A DNA stretch of 11,650 nt from Collinsella sp. Its GTDB lineage: Bacteria > Actinomycetota > Coriobacteriia > Coriobacteriales > Coriobacteriaceae. Positions 1 to 7,800 of this stretch are shown here, in pieces (the first letter of the stretch is position 1; every line of letters starts with the position of its first letter). The notes beneath the pieces are model-generated. The model searched no databases. It was not told the DNA's origin and saw nothing but the letters and a program-made list of their open reading frames with translations. The stretch is taken from positions 1 to 11,650 of the forward strand of contig JAIJJM010000030.1 of the NCBI GenBank assembly GCA_022728415.1. The letters are read 5' to 3'. The translations under genes were made by a program, and so were the position numbers.

Positions 1-1
1 C

Positions 2-259
2 AATTCGCGCATCATCGCGTTCACCGCACATGCCACCAAGCTGTACACCGAAGTGGAATACAAGCCGACCGACATCCTGCTGTTCGGCCCCGAGCCCGGT
101 GACATCCCCGACCCGATGGACATCATGGAGGGCCCGCATGTGGCCGAACAGGTGCGACTGCCCATGCGCCCGTCCTTGCGTTCCCTGAACCTCACCAATT
201 GCGCGTCCATCGCCATCTACGAAGCCTGGCGCCAACTGAATTTCAAGGGCGGAGCGTGA
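2..259 (+). CDS. trmL: TrmL-family tRNA 2'-O-methyltransferase, C-terminal part
   Basis: This is the last 85 codons of a SPOUT-class RNA methyltransferase; the 5' part lies outside the window. TrmL uses S-adenosylmethionine to methylate the 2'-OH of the wobble nucleotide (position 34) of certain leucine tRNAs in the cytoplasm. What is visible matches the knotted C-terminal half: an RIIAFTA strand at the edge, the LLFGPEPGDIPDPM segment equivalent to the usual LLFGPE(S/T)xGLP motif, and NLTNCASIAIYEAWRQL, equivalent to the family's NLSNxVAxxxYExxRQ motif that closes the cofactor-binding knot. It ends with TGA at 257-259. The final codons GGA GCG TGA are also the first bases of a two-hairpin repeat, so the repeat abuts or has replaced the original 3' end. 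G/C content is high and fits a native core gene. A related SpoU-type methyltransferase of other tRNA specificity is the main alternative. Confidence 0.85.
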   Translation, partial: NSRIIAFTAHATKLYTEVEYKPTDILLFGPEPGDIPDPMDIMEGPHVAEQVRLPMRPSLRSLNLTNCASIAIYEAWRQLNFKGGA

Positions 260-349
260 GGAGAAAGCGCAGTGCGCTTCCGAGTAGCTCCGCCAAGTGA
301 AGGCCGATAGACCTGAACGAGGAAAAGTGACAGTCCGGCCGCAAGCCGG
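248..349. repeat. Two-hairpin intergenic repeat, copy 1, with a trailing third hairpin
   Basis: Hairpin 1 has an outer stem of GGCGGAGC (248-255) pairing perfectly with GCTCCGCC (287-294), and an inner stem AAGCGC (265-270) pairing with GCGCTT (274-279) around an AGT loop. Hairpin 2 is AGGCC (301-305), loop GATA, GACCT (310-314), with one C/A mismatch. A third hairpin, CCGGC (335-339) and GCCGG (345-349), has loop CGCAA and no counterpart in copy 2. The same layout and many of the same bases recur about 115 bases downstream. The outer stem begins inside the trmL coding region. It could be a REP/MITE-like element, a structured RNA, or a transcription terminator between the converging trmL and toxin genes. 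No long T-run follows the hairpins. Confidence 0.6.
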
Positions 350-361
350 TCAATAATTGCA

Positions 362-430
362 ATCGGAGCGTGATGCATAAGCGCCCAGTGGGCTTATGCA
401 TAGCCCCGCCGAACGAGACCCGATAGGGTC
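362..430. repeat. Two-hairpin intergenic repeat, copy 2
   Basis: This shares with copy 1, in the same order, the blocks GGAGCGTGA, AAGCGC, AGTG, GCTT, TAGC, CCGCC, CCGATAG and GAAC. The inner stem is longer here: ATGCATAAG pairs perfectly with CTTATGCAT, topped by CCC/GGG around an AGT loop. Hairpin 2 is a perfect GACCC (417-421), loop GATA, GGGTC (426-430). The sequence of the stems differs from copy 1 while pairing is kept (for example AGGCC/GACCT versus GACCC/GGGTC), which suggests structure rather than sequence is maintained. It lies between the convergent 3' ends of trmL and the relE-like toxin gene and might terminate transcription from either side. Confidence 0.6.
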
Positions 431-497
431 GAACACGGCAATTTCTCCCATCCGCTGGTTTCTCACCGGCAGAGCCAACGGAACCTTGGTGCAGCAA

Positions 498-767
498 TCA
501 GCAACGCTTGTACACCTTGCTCCTGTGCGCGACATCAATCACAAGAATCAGCAGAACCTCATCCTCTATATCGCACACGATACGATAGTCCCCGACACGG
601 TAACGCCACAGCCCTGCCAGATTACCGGCAAGAGCCTTGCCGGTGCTTCTCGGATCTTCCAACTGTGAAATTTCCCTAAGCTTTGCGATGATTCTCTTGG
701 CAACATTACGATCCAGCTTCTTCATCGAACGCTGGACGCCCTTGTCAATCTCAATCCTCCAAGCCAA
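498..767 (-). CDS. RelE/ParE-family toxin
   Basis: This 89-residue protein fits the RelE/YoeB fold family: ribosome-dependent mRNA endonucleases that inhibit translation until bound by the cognate antitoxin. It has a basic N-terminal helix (VQRSMKKLDRNVAKRII), the GLWRYRVGDYRI strand typical of the family (residues 52-63; Arg55, Arg57 and Arg62 are candidate RNA-contacting residues), and the C-terminal IDVAHRSKVYKR segment with His81, Arg82 and Tyr86 where RelE-type catalytic residues lie. I place the start at a TTG at 767. It lies inside the last codons of the antitoxin gene, with GGAGG six bases upstream, so translation is probably coupled and the two genes overlap by 17 bases. A perfect 9-bp inverted repeat sits within the coding region at 624-644. 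Whether it cuts RNA (RelE-like) or poisons gyrase (ParE-like) cannot be decided here; the sequence favours RelE. Confidence 0.85.
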   Translation of the reverse strand: MAWRIEIDKGVQRSMKKLDRNVAKRIIAKLREISQLEDPRSTGKALAGNLAGLWRYRVGDYRIVCDIEDEVLLILVIDVAHRSKVYKRC

Positions 768-987
768 GGCTTTCCTCCAGCTCGTCGAGCGTCACGGTTT
801 CGAGTCTGCCGGCACGCCAATCCTCGACCTTTTTCATAATGCCGTATTCATACTCAAGCCTATCGATCGATTCGGTAAGGGCTTCGTTCATGTAAAACGT
901 CTTCGTACGACCAGTCGCTTTCGCCAGACAATCGTAACGAGCCGCCAATTCGACAGGCATCCTTAATGCTGCAGTAACCGTGGCCAT
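751..987 (-). CDS. RelB-family antitoxin
   Basis: This 78-residue acidic protein is encoded immediately upstream of the toxin and overlaps it by 17 bases, the usual antitoxin-first order. The N-terminus (MATVTAALRMPVELAARYDCLAKATGRTKTF, read in parts) looks like a ribbon-helix-helix DNA-binding segment: a short beta strand, then two helices separated by a TGRT turn. The C-terminal half is an acidic helix (VEDWRAGRLETVTLDELEESL) of the kind that wraps around and neutralises the toxin. The start ATG at 987 is backed by a strong GGGAGG ribosome-binding site at 994-999. Proteins of this type repress their own promoter together with the toxin, and three palindromes upstream (1000-1049) could be the operators. 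Confidence 0.85.
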   Translation of the reverse strand: MATVTAALRMPVELAARYDCLAKATGRTKTFYMNEALTESIDRLEYEYGIMKKVEDWRAGRLETVTLDELEESLGLED

Positions 988-999
988 AGTGCACCTCCC

Positions 1000-1049
1000 A
1001 AACGTTTACGTGTTATACATGTTAACACTTTTGTGATTCTCACAAAGTG
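1000..1049 (-). promoter_or_regulatory. Palindrome cluster upstream of the toxin-antitoxin genes (probable operator/promoter)
   Basis: Three dyads lie directly upstream of the antitoxin's ribosome-binding site. They are AAACGTTT at 1000-1007; GTGTTA and TAACAC arms with a 7-base spacer at 1010-1028; and TTTGTGA and TCACAAA arms with a 3-base spacer at about 1030-1046, extended by outer CAC/GTG to 1026-1049 with one extra T in one arm. The last two share three bases. This arrangement suits a ribbon-helix-helix repressor binding tandem sites. A TATAAC hexamer on the minus strand (1012-1017) could be a -10 box, but I see no well-spaced -35 box, so promoter elements are not assigned. Confidence 0.5.
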
Positions 1050-1569
1050 CCTCGAAGACTGTTGCTCTCCTAACTTGGGGAAATAAGCAAAAAGAGCAGA
1101 TGCTGAAACGCATTCGCAAGGCTCCGAAGGAGAGCGGCGCAAGGACGTGCTTGCCGCTGCGGTTGAACATTACTGGCGTCGCAAGAAGATCACCGAAAAA
1201 CTCTGATGGCAAGTACTTTGCGACCTATCCAATGAACAGATTGACATACCAGTTGCCGAGCAGCGAACGGATGCCGGCCATCGTGGCCTCTGAGCGACTA
1301 ATTTGGAGAAGTATGAAAACCATCGAGTCATGGTGCACAAGACTATTAAGATTCTGATTATATGTACGTGTTCATGGACGGTGGATAAGGGGCTGCGGAC
1401 GGTGTGGGAGATGCCTATCAGGCTTTGCTTTCATCACTTCAAAACTGCGTAGAAAACATCTGCAGCTTCTTATCCTTCAGTTGCTGATAGTTGTAGATAT
1501 ATGATGTACAGAATATTGCATCATATGCTTTTAAGCCCCTAACATTGCAATTTGGCATCTCATCGATGT
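1050..1569. other. Gene-free, degraded stretch between the toxin-antitoxin locus and the peptide operon
   Basis: No gene with a start codon, a ribosome-binding site and a recognisable product is present on either strand. Short open stretches in several plus-strand frames have coding-like composition. One open from 1087 to 1206 reads AKRADAETHSQ...AAAVEHYWRRKKITEKL and lacks a start codon. Another, about 1303-1449, contains EKYENHRVMVHKTIKIL. They look like decayed gene fragments, but I cannot name a family. The GC-rich flank gives way to AT-rich sequence at about 1300-1350, so the left edge of the acquired operon probably lies here. Confidence 0.45.
1499..1526 (-). terminator. Inverted repeat downstream of the operon, possible terminator
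   Basis: ATATGATG (1499-1506) and CATCATAT (1519-1526) are perfect 8-bp complementary arms around a 12-base loop, about 45 bases after the stop of the phosphopantetheinyl transferase gene. There is no T-run after it on the minus strand, and the stem is AT-rich, so it would be a weak intrinsic terminator. It is listed because no better terminator is visible at the operon's 3' end. Confidence 0.25.
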
Positions 1570-2283
1570 TCATGCTGTTTGAGAGTTGTTATGCATGCAT
1601 GCTGTCGTTAGTATGAACTGTTTCCTATGCTCTTTGTCTTGCAGTATTCTCCATTCACCAGTGACAGAAGGAATCGGTCCATTTACCGGTGTACCGTAAG
1701 AACTTCTAATTGATTTCAGACGAAATTTGCGAATAGGTAACAGAGAAATTTCTATATCCGTAAAGGGTATAGCAGTATTTTCTGCGTATGAGATTGCCTT
1801 GTATACTGCTTCTTTTGCAGAAAAGAATAGTCTATCCCAAGCAACAGTAGGATTGCTATTTTTTAACCTACTGATAGTTTTAATTTCATTATCAAACAAA
1901 GAAAAATGTATATTTTCTATTGGTAAAAAATAATTTTCTTCGATATCGATTCCTATAGATCGATAATAATAGGTATGAGCTATAGCTGCTCCCACGCACC
2001 CTTCGCAATGAGATAGACTGCCGATTATCCCTTCCGGCCAAACAGGTTTTCCATATATGTCAGAAAGAATCTCACTTCTTGTAATGTTGTACTCGCTAAA
2101 TGCATATCGAGCGCAAGTTCGGGCGTCTAGAGACTGCTGGTAGAAACGTTGGGTATAGCCATTCTTTCCTTCGACAGCTTCAAACTCATGTGATTTAGGA
2201 AGATTTTTCACATACGTATAAATGGTAGTAATATTTCCTGTATGAATTATGCTATAGGGATTATCTGTGTAAGATGAGATCAT
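1570..2283 (-). CDS. Sfp/EntD-type 4'-phosphopantetheinyl transferase
   Basis: The enzyme transfers the phosphopantetheine arm of coenzyme A to the conserved serine of a carrier domain, turning apo-carrier into holo-carrier; here the obvious partner is the synthetase in the same operon. From the ATG at 2283 the protein has 237 residues, normal for the family. Visible motifs are YGKPVWP (77-83), GSLSHC (88-93), GIDIEE (111-116, with the Mg-binding Asp113 and Glu115) and FFSAKEAVYKA (153-163, the WxxKEAxxKA motif with Lys157, Glu158 and Lys162). The same frame can be read back to a TTG at 2340 inside the upstream transporter gene. I prefer the ATG because it follows that gene's stop by 10 bases and the extra residues add no motif, although neither start has a clear ribosome-binding site. 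It is the last gene of the operon. The holo-ACP synthase for fatty-acid synthesis belongs to a different, shorter family, so this looks like a dedicated activator. Confidence 0.9.
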   Translation of the reverse strand: MISSYTDNPYSIIHTGNITTIYTYVKNLPKSHEFEAVEGKNGYTQRFYQQSLDARTCARYAFSEYNITRSEILSDIYGKPVWPEGIIGSLSHCEGCVGAAIAHTYYYRSIGIDIEENYFLPIENIHFSLFDNEIKTISRLKNSNPTVAWDRLFFSAKEAVYKAISYAENTAIPFTDIEISLLPIRKFRLKSIRSSYGTPVNGPIPSVTGEWRILQDKEHRKQFILTTACMHNNSQTA

Positions 2284-2293
2284 TTTTGAACAT

Positions 2294-3619
2294 TTACCGT
2301 AATTTACGATGAGAGGTTTCAGGGCCAAAGAAGATAACAATTACCATTGCGGCTATAGCTAAACCACTGATGCTTACATATATCAGTCCTTCTTGTTTCT
2401 CTGCTAGGAGAAAAGCTATAAACAGTGGCATAAAAACATTTCCTGATTTTGCCGCAGCGTTTACTATGCCGACGCAGCGGAAACGGATTCGTGTTGGAAA
2501 TAATTCTGGAACATAAACAGCCGTAACAGCAGCAGTAAGTATATACAAAAACAATACCAAAAAGAACCCCAGTATTATCGCTGAAATTGTTGTTGCTTGC
2601 TTTGCATAAGCTATTCCTAGAATCGCTGTCATCAGAAAAGCCAATACAATCATCTTTTTTCGACCTATTTTATCAAGTAAAAGCAGGGCCATTAAGCAGC
2701 CAAGAGGTGCCCCAAACATCATTAAGCTACTTGTTAAAAGTGAACTCGATAAGCTAATTCCTTTTGAAACTAAGATTGTTGGTACCCAAGTTGTGAAAGT
2801 GTAGGAGCATACGTTTGCTGCAACCGCTGCTACAACACCTACAGTAAGCATAACGAATAAATTATCCCGTTGATCGGGATTCTGCAACGCAGTCCTTTTT
2901 AACTTATCGTTATTTCCATAATTTGTTGCTGTGGATGCACTGCTCAACTGTTCCACGATAAGAGCTGCTTCCCTATACCGTCCTTTGCTGATTAGCCACC
3001 TGGGTGATTCAGGAATGTCCTTACGAAAAAACCAAAGCACAATGGCCAATATGCCCACGGCAAAGAAAACTACGCGCCAAGAAGTGTTTGGGATTATCAC
3101 AGCTGATAAAAGAATCGATGTAGGCAACCCGCAATTAGCGACAAGTGAGACTAGTCCACACCACCTTCCCCGTCTTGCTACAGGTGCAAATTCGTTAATG
3201 AAAGCAAACCCTGTCACTATTTCTGAGCCAAGACCGATTCCCGCAAGGAACCTGCAGACTATCAGCATGTCCATGTTAGGAGAAAAAGCACCGAGTACAG
3301 TAAATCCACCGAAAAGCAACAAATTAATTTGATATGCTACTTTTCTTCCTTTGCAGTCTCCTATTAGGCCAGCAATTAGAGAACCGATGAGTAGTCCTAA
3401 AAAGTTCGCTGAAAGAAACATGCTGGTTTCTTGAGATGTCGACCATTTTGATGCAGTCAGACTACCTGCTACTGCACTTCCCATATAGACGTCAATACTG
3501 GCTTCCAACATCCCTAGCGATACTAGTATCACTATTTTACGGAAGAGTCTAGATTCAGTAGAATTATCAATTCTACATAATAATTCGTCATATATAGAAC
3601 CTGCTGCAGAATTAGTCAC
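2294..3619 (-). CDS. MFS transporter, sugar/metabolite-porter type
   Basis: This is a 441-residue inner-membrane protein with about twelve hydrophobic segments, of normal length for the major facilitator superfamily. Diagnostic motifs are GDCKGRK in the loop after the second helix, the conserved ERFxxG-like region RFLAGIGLGSEI, PESPRWLISKGR at the start of the central loop, LDKIGRKK in the second half, and ELFPTRIRFRCVGI. These are hallmarks of the sugar-porter and aromatic-acid/metabolite symporter branches, which mostly use a proton gradient to import small organic solutes. It differs in type from the exporter-like MFS protein at the head of the operon. The start is GTG at 3619 with GAGGGG five bases upstream, 26 bases after the ligase gene. 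The substrate is unknown; uptake of a precursor or re-uptake of the product are both reasonable from context. Composition is AT-rich. Confidence 0.85.
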   Translation of the reverse strand: MTNSAAGSIYDELLCRIDNSTESRLFRKIVILVSLGMLEASIDVYMGSAVAGSLTASKWSTSQETSMFLSANFLGLLIGSLIAGLIGDCKGRKVAYQINLLLFGGFTVLGAFSPNMDMLIVCRFLAGIGLGSEIVTGFAFINEFAPVARRGRWCGLVSLVANCGLPTSILLSAVIIPNTSWRVVFFAVGILAIVLWFFRKDIPESPRWLISKGRYREAALIVEQLSSASTATNYGNNDKLKRTALQNPDQRDNLFVMLTVGVVAAVAANVCSYTFTTWVPTILVSKGISLSSSLLTSSLMMFGAPLGCLMALLLLDKIGRKKMIVLAFLMTAILGIAYAKQATTISAIILGFFLVLFLYILTAAVTAVYVPELFPTRIRFRCVGIVNAAAKSGNVFMPLFIAFLLAEKQEGLIYVSISGLAIAAMVIVIFFGPETSHRKLR

Positions 3620-3645
3620 AATTACCCCTCTGTAAAAAGTTAATT

Positions 3646-4833
3646 TTACTCATTATATTGACTATTTATAAGATAATTAGAACGTTGAATAATCTCAGAT
3701 TCATTATTGCCGGAAATAAGGAATTTCCTGTCAGAATCAACAGAGTTATGAGCGATACCTTTTTTCTTGCCCACAGATTCCAAAACCGCCCAATCCGGGA
3801 TTTCTTTTTCCTTTGGCCAGTTCAATCCGGCGGTTTCCAGCAGTATGCCATACTGAGATGATCGCGTAATATTCGCATCCGCATCGACAAGACCAAGTTC
3901 CAATAGGAAGTTGGCCTTGCTTTGGTCTATGCCATAGGCGGCTGCCAGCTCCTGCTTGATGAGACCGCCTCCTCTGCGTGCCGCCATTTCCCCGAATACG
4001 AAATCACCGGTTTCATTCTTATAGAATTCGATATGCATCACATTCGGAATTGTCTGATCGCTGAAAGATGCAATTAATTGCTTTGTCAGTCGGAGCAGCT
4101 CGGTGTAGTCGGCATCGTTCTCATCCAACATCACGGAACCGGTGTTTTGTTTCTCGAAATCCAGTGGCGGGACAAGATACCGTGATGGTGAGATCAGAAT
4201 CGAACCGGAATTGATATAGACTACATCCACATGGTAGACGGAACCGGAACAATATTCCTCTAAGTAATACTGGTTTGAATGCACGTTTCGTATGAATTCC
4301 GGCTTGGTAGCTAAAGCGGGCAGGTCATCTTTCGAATGCAATATCGTAATGCCTGCAGACCCTGCGCCCCATCGAGGTTTGAGAACAACCGTCTCCCAAC
4401 GATCGAACGCCGAAATAATATCTCCAAAGCCTTGGCAGGTGGTATAGGGAATAATCTTTAATCCGGCATCAAGGGCCGATTGTTTCATCGTGACTTTATC
4501 TCGACAGCTTAACGCCAGTTCATGCTGTAAACCGGGAATTCCAAATAAACTTCTCGCCTCTGCAACCCTCAGTACGTCTTCCTCTGAGCTGGAAACTATC
4601 CTATCTGGTTTAAACTTCCTGACAATATCAAAGAATTTTGCGGTAGCGCTATCAGAGGAATAATCGGAAACCTCGATTTCCTTGATGACGGAGCTCGGCC
4701 AACTATGGTGTGCGGCTCGATCGTTCGAGGTGAAGACCATAACTTCTAAACAATCGAAACGTTCTTGGCCCTCTTCGATCCACTTTGGATAATTCGAGAA
4801 AGATTTGGGTTGTTGCATTAGTAGTACTTTCAT
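3646..4833 (-). CDS. ATP-grasp ligase, L-amino-acid-ligase type
   Basis: This 395-residue enzyme belongs to the ATP-grasp superfamily, whose members join a carboxylate to an amine or similar nucleophile through an acyl-phosphate, releasing ADP. Residues 1-100 form the N-terminal pre-grasp domain. Lys113 sits in CRDKVTMK. The nucleotide-binding lysine and glycine loop are VLKPRWGAGSAGI (150-162, Lys152). YYLEEYCSG (189-197) is the hinge, MHIEF (266-270, Glu269) and GEMAARRGGG (281-290, Glu282, Arg286) carry the metal and substrate residues. The ExxxRxGG pattern resembles dipeptide-forming amino-acid ligases rather than carbamoyl-phosphate or biotin enzymes. The ATG at 4833 follows the synthetase stop by one base and has AAAGGG six bases upstream, so translation is probably coupled. 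The likely role is a second amide bond on the synthetase's amino acid or product. This gene is more GC-rich than its neighbours. Its substrates cannot be read from the sequence. Confidence 0.88.
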   Translation of the reverse strand: MKVLLMQQPKSFSNYPKWIEEGQERFDCLEVMVFTSNDRAAHHSWPSSVIKEIEVSDYSSDSATAKFFDIVRKFKPDRIVSSSEEDVLRVAEARSLFGIPGLQHELALSCRDKVTMKQSALDAGLKIIPYTTCQGFGDIISAFDRWETVVLKPRWGAGSAGITILHSKDDLPALATKPEFIRNVHSNQYYLEEYCSGSVYHVDVVYINSGSILISPSRYLVPPLDFEKQNTGSVMLDENDADYTELLRLTKQLIASFSDQTIPNVMHIEFYKNETGDFVFGEMAARRGGGLIKQELAAAYGIDQSKANFLLELGLVDADANITRSSQYGILLETAGLNWPKEKEIPDWAVLESVGKKKGIAHNSVDSDRKFLISGNNESEIIQRSNYLINSQYNE

Positions 4834-4834
4834 A

Positions 4835-7800
4835 TTATTCCCTTTCTAGTGCATTTGCTAAAACATGAGATACTAAAAGGATATGCTCCTTAAAAAAATC
4901 TAAAAATTGTTCTATCGTCTCCTTGCTAAAATATGCGTTGTTATACGAGATTCTAACTTTGGCTTCATCATTAAAATATTGTATCCTCACTTCAATTGGA
5001 TAACCATATGAATACGGATATGTGCTTCCTCGGATTAAGCTTGTTGAAAGTGGAGATGCTTCGTTCTTATGGGAAGAGCGCGTTACGTTCAGAAAGAATG
5101 TGGGGCAAGCTTCTGGATATACATGAGGAGAGTTTGAACGGAATGAGTTCCAAGCAGTCTCTTGCTGCAACATTTCTTCATACTCTGTATTAAGGGAAAG
5201 CAGCTCTTCATCAACTGAATTAAATCTGCAGTGTTTGTGGAAAAATGGAACTGAGCTGCTAATCCAACCTGTCATTGAAGGAAGAACAGGACAGTCAGCT
5301 TGTTCGCGCCCATTTCGAGTTACGTCGACAACAATGTTGTCGAGGTTGAGGCATTCTGAAGCTGCATTAGTCAACGCCGCTAAGGATAGCTTATCTAATA
5401 ATCCATATTGTCCATCATCTCTTTCTTGCAACAGACGAATAGAGTGATCTCTAATATATAGTGGTGGTAAAATTTCAGGATTACTTCCGTTGCTTTCGCG
5501 ATACCAAGAAGCAGAGAGACTGTCGTGTCTTTTAATATCAGGAAGTTGCTCTATCTTTTTTCTTCCTTTGTCTGAGTTATAAAAATCCTCCAAGAACCCA
5601 GCATACTGCAGGAATCCGGGAATCTCTTCTACCGGTTCAGATATGCCGATTCCTGCTCTTTTTGTTTCTGCTAACTCTTTCAATGCAGACTCGTATTCAT
5701 GAATAGTCAATGCATCGCATGCCCAGTGATGGATAACTAGCACTAATAAATGAGTATCGCGCTTAGTGAAATAATGGAGCACGGCAATGGGGCCGTTCTT
5801 GATGTTTAAATTTGAAGCTGACGTTTCAAGAGTCTCATCGATCTTTGACTGGATATCATCAGTTGGGCTAAGCTCAATAGTTTTAACCATAATGGGCTCA
5901 TCAATCTTGACGAGATGCGGATGTTGTTCTCGACCTTTGAAAGATAACCCATATGAAATTTCAGGGAACTTTTTTACCAGCATTTCAGCGCAAACTTGCA
6001 AATCAATCATTGTATTCGCTTGAACGCTAGCTGCGACACTTTCCACAAAGCTATGTGAAGCAGTTATATTGTGGCTCAGAAATCGTCTTTGAGATGGAAG
6101 AACTCTGAACTCCTTCCGACCAAGTATGCAGGTTCTAGGTGCGATAAATACATTATCTGTTTCAATAATGACTTTTTTCAGCTGATTTACAGTAGGGTTT
6201 TGATAAACATCTCGTACATTTAGGAATTGTCCCAGGCGACGCATCCTCGAAACAAACTGTACAACTTTAAGACTATTCATTCCATGGGCAAAAAGATTGT
6301 CATCGTCACCAATCTCTTCATCCAATAAATTAGATAGAAACTGAGTCATTGTAGGTTTTTTCAATTCTCGCAACTGTGCAAGTTTATTATTTCTATTACT
6401 GATGTTCACTTTTTCCAAATAATTGTTTTTAAGCAAAACTCTATTGATCTTTCCATTACTGTTAATTGGCAGTTCGTCCAGTAGTAAAATATTTGAGGGA
6501 ATTGCGTAGTTTGGCAGCACAAGCTTTAAGCGATTTCTGAGAGCGTCGATACTATCAATCGGAGATTGGAGAGCGTTTTTAGGCAAGAAAGCTACAAGTC
6601 GGGTTTCGGATTCTGACTTAATCGCGCTCACACAGGATTCATAGCCACCCAGAAAAGCGTTTATATGGTTTTCAACTTCTTCTGTCTCAATTCTGTAGCC
6701 ATGGATTTTTATCTGATTGTCAGCTCGCCCGATGAAAGACATCTCTCCAGCAGATGTCAGCGATACGAGGTCGCCTGTTCTATAACCTTGAAAGCCAGTA
6801 GAGCTATCAGTAAAAAAATTACTTTTTGTTAATTCGATATTATTTATATAACCAAATCCAACGCTAGGACCCACAACATACAGCTCACCAGTGCGCTCAT
6901 TCTTTTTCTTTGTTTGCACCCAGACTTTGGTTCCGGGGAGTGGTTTGCCTAATGTGATTTCTTCACCTAGTTTTAGCTTTTTTGAAAGACAATAGATAGT
7001 GGTCTCGGTAGGGCCGTAAATATTCCATATTTGATTGGCTGTGCTTAAGTTTTTGAGTAGTAGATTTGACACATTTTCGCCACCTAATATCAGAGTGGCG
7101 TTCGTTTGTGGTATCCAACCTCCCATTGTCATCATCGTAAACATAGTTGGTGTTCCGGTGAAACAATTAATCTGCCATTTTTTACTAATCTGCTCAAAAT
7201 AATCCGGATTTTTGGGTATTGATTTGTCGGCGATGCAAACAGTGCCGCCAGCTACAAGAGGTAGTAGCAGCTCGAAAATAGAGAAATCGAATGCAGGAGA
7301 TGCTACGGCTAATAATTTTGTGCTATTGGACACATTAAAACGTTCAATACTATTTTTAAGCACGTAATCCAATGAAGATGCGGCAATAACAACGCCTTTG
7401 GGAGTTCCTGTTGACCCTGAAGTAAAAATAAGATATCCACCGCCCGAAGGCACAGGGTCTTTTTTAGGGCGGTTTCCATCATTGAGCTGTGGAACTATTC
7501 GAAGAGTAGAGTTTTCGGTTAGTTTCGTACTTGCACTGATATGCGCTTGGTTGCAGACTACTTGTTTACGCTTTCCGGGCCATTCTTCTTCTAATGGGAG
7601 ATAGAATGATCCGGACATTAAAATTCCCAGTAGAACGACCACTCGTTCTTTACATCTACCGACATCTACATTTATCACCGAGCCACAAAGATGCTGCTCT
7701 TCTATTTGTGTTGATATACGTTTGGCTTGTTCAACTAATTGCGAGTATGTAAAAGTTCCATTTCCATCCTTAACAGCCTCACTATTGGGATGTTTAAGGG

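Noticed and set aside
243..668. Overlapping small open frames across the repeats and the end of the toxin gene
   Set aside because: They translate the hairpin repeats themselves or run antisense to the toxin gene; none has a convincing start.
1589..1598. GCATGCATGC palindrome near the end of the transferase gene
   Set aside because: It is a coding coincidence over Ala-Cys-Met-His codons, with no flanking structure suggesting a site.
2284..2340. TTG start for the phosphopantetheinyl transferase at 2340
   Set aside because: It lies within the transporter gene, has no ribosome-binding site, and adds 19 residues without any family motif; the ATG at 2283 is simpler, although its own site is weak.
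2931..3332. 133-codon open frame on the plus strand
   Set aside because: It is antisense to the second MFS gene, whose motifs are clear; no ribosome-binding site or family resemblance.
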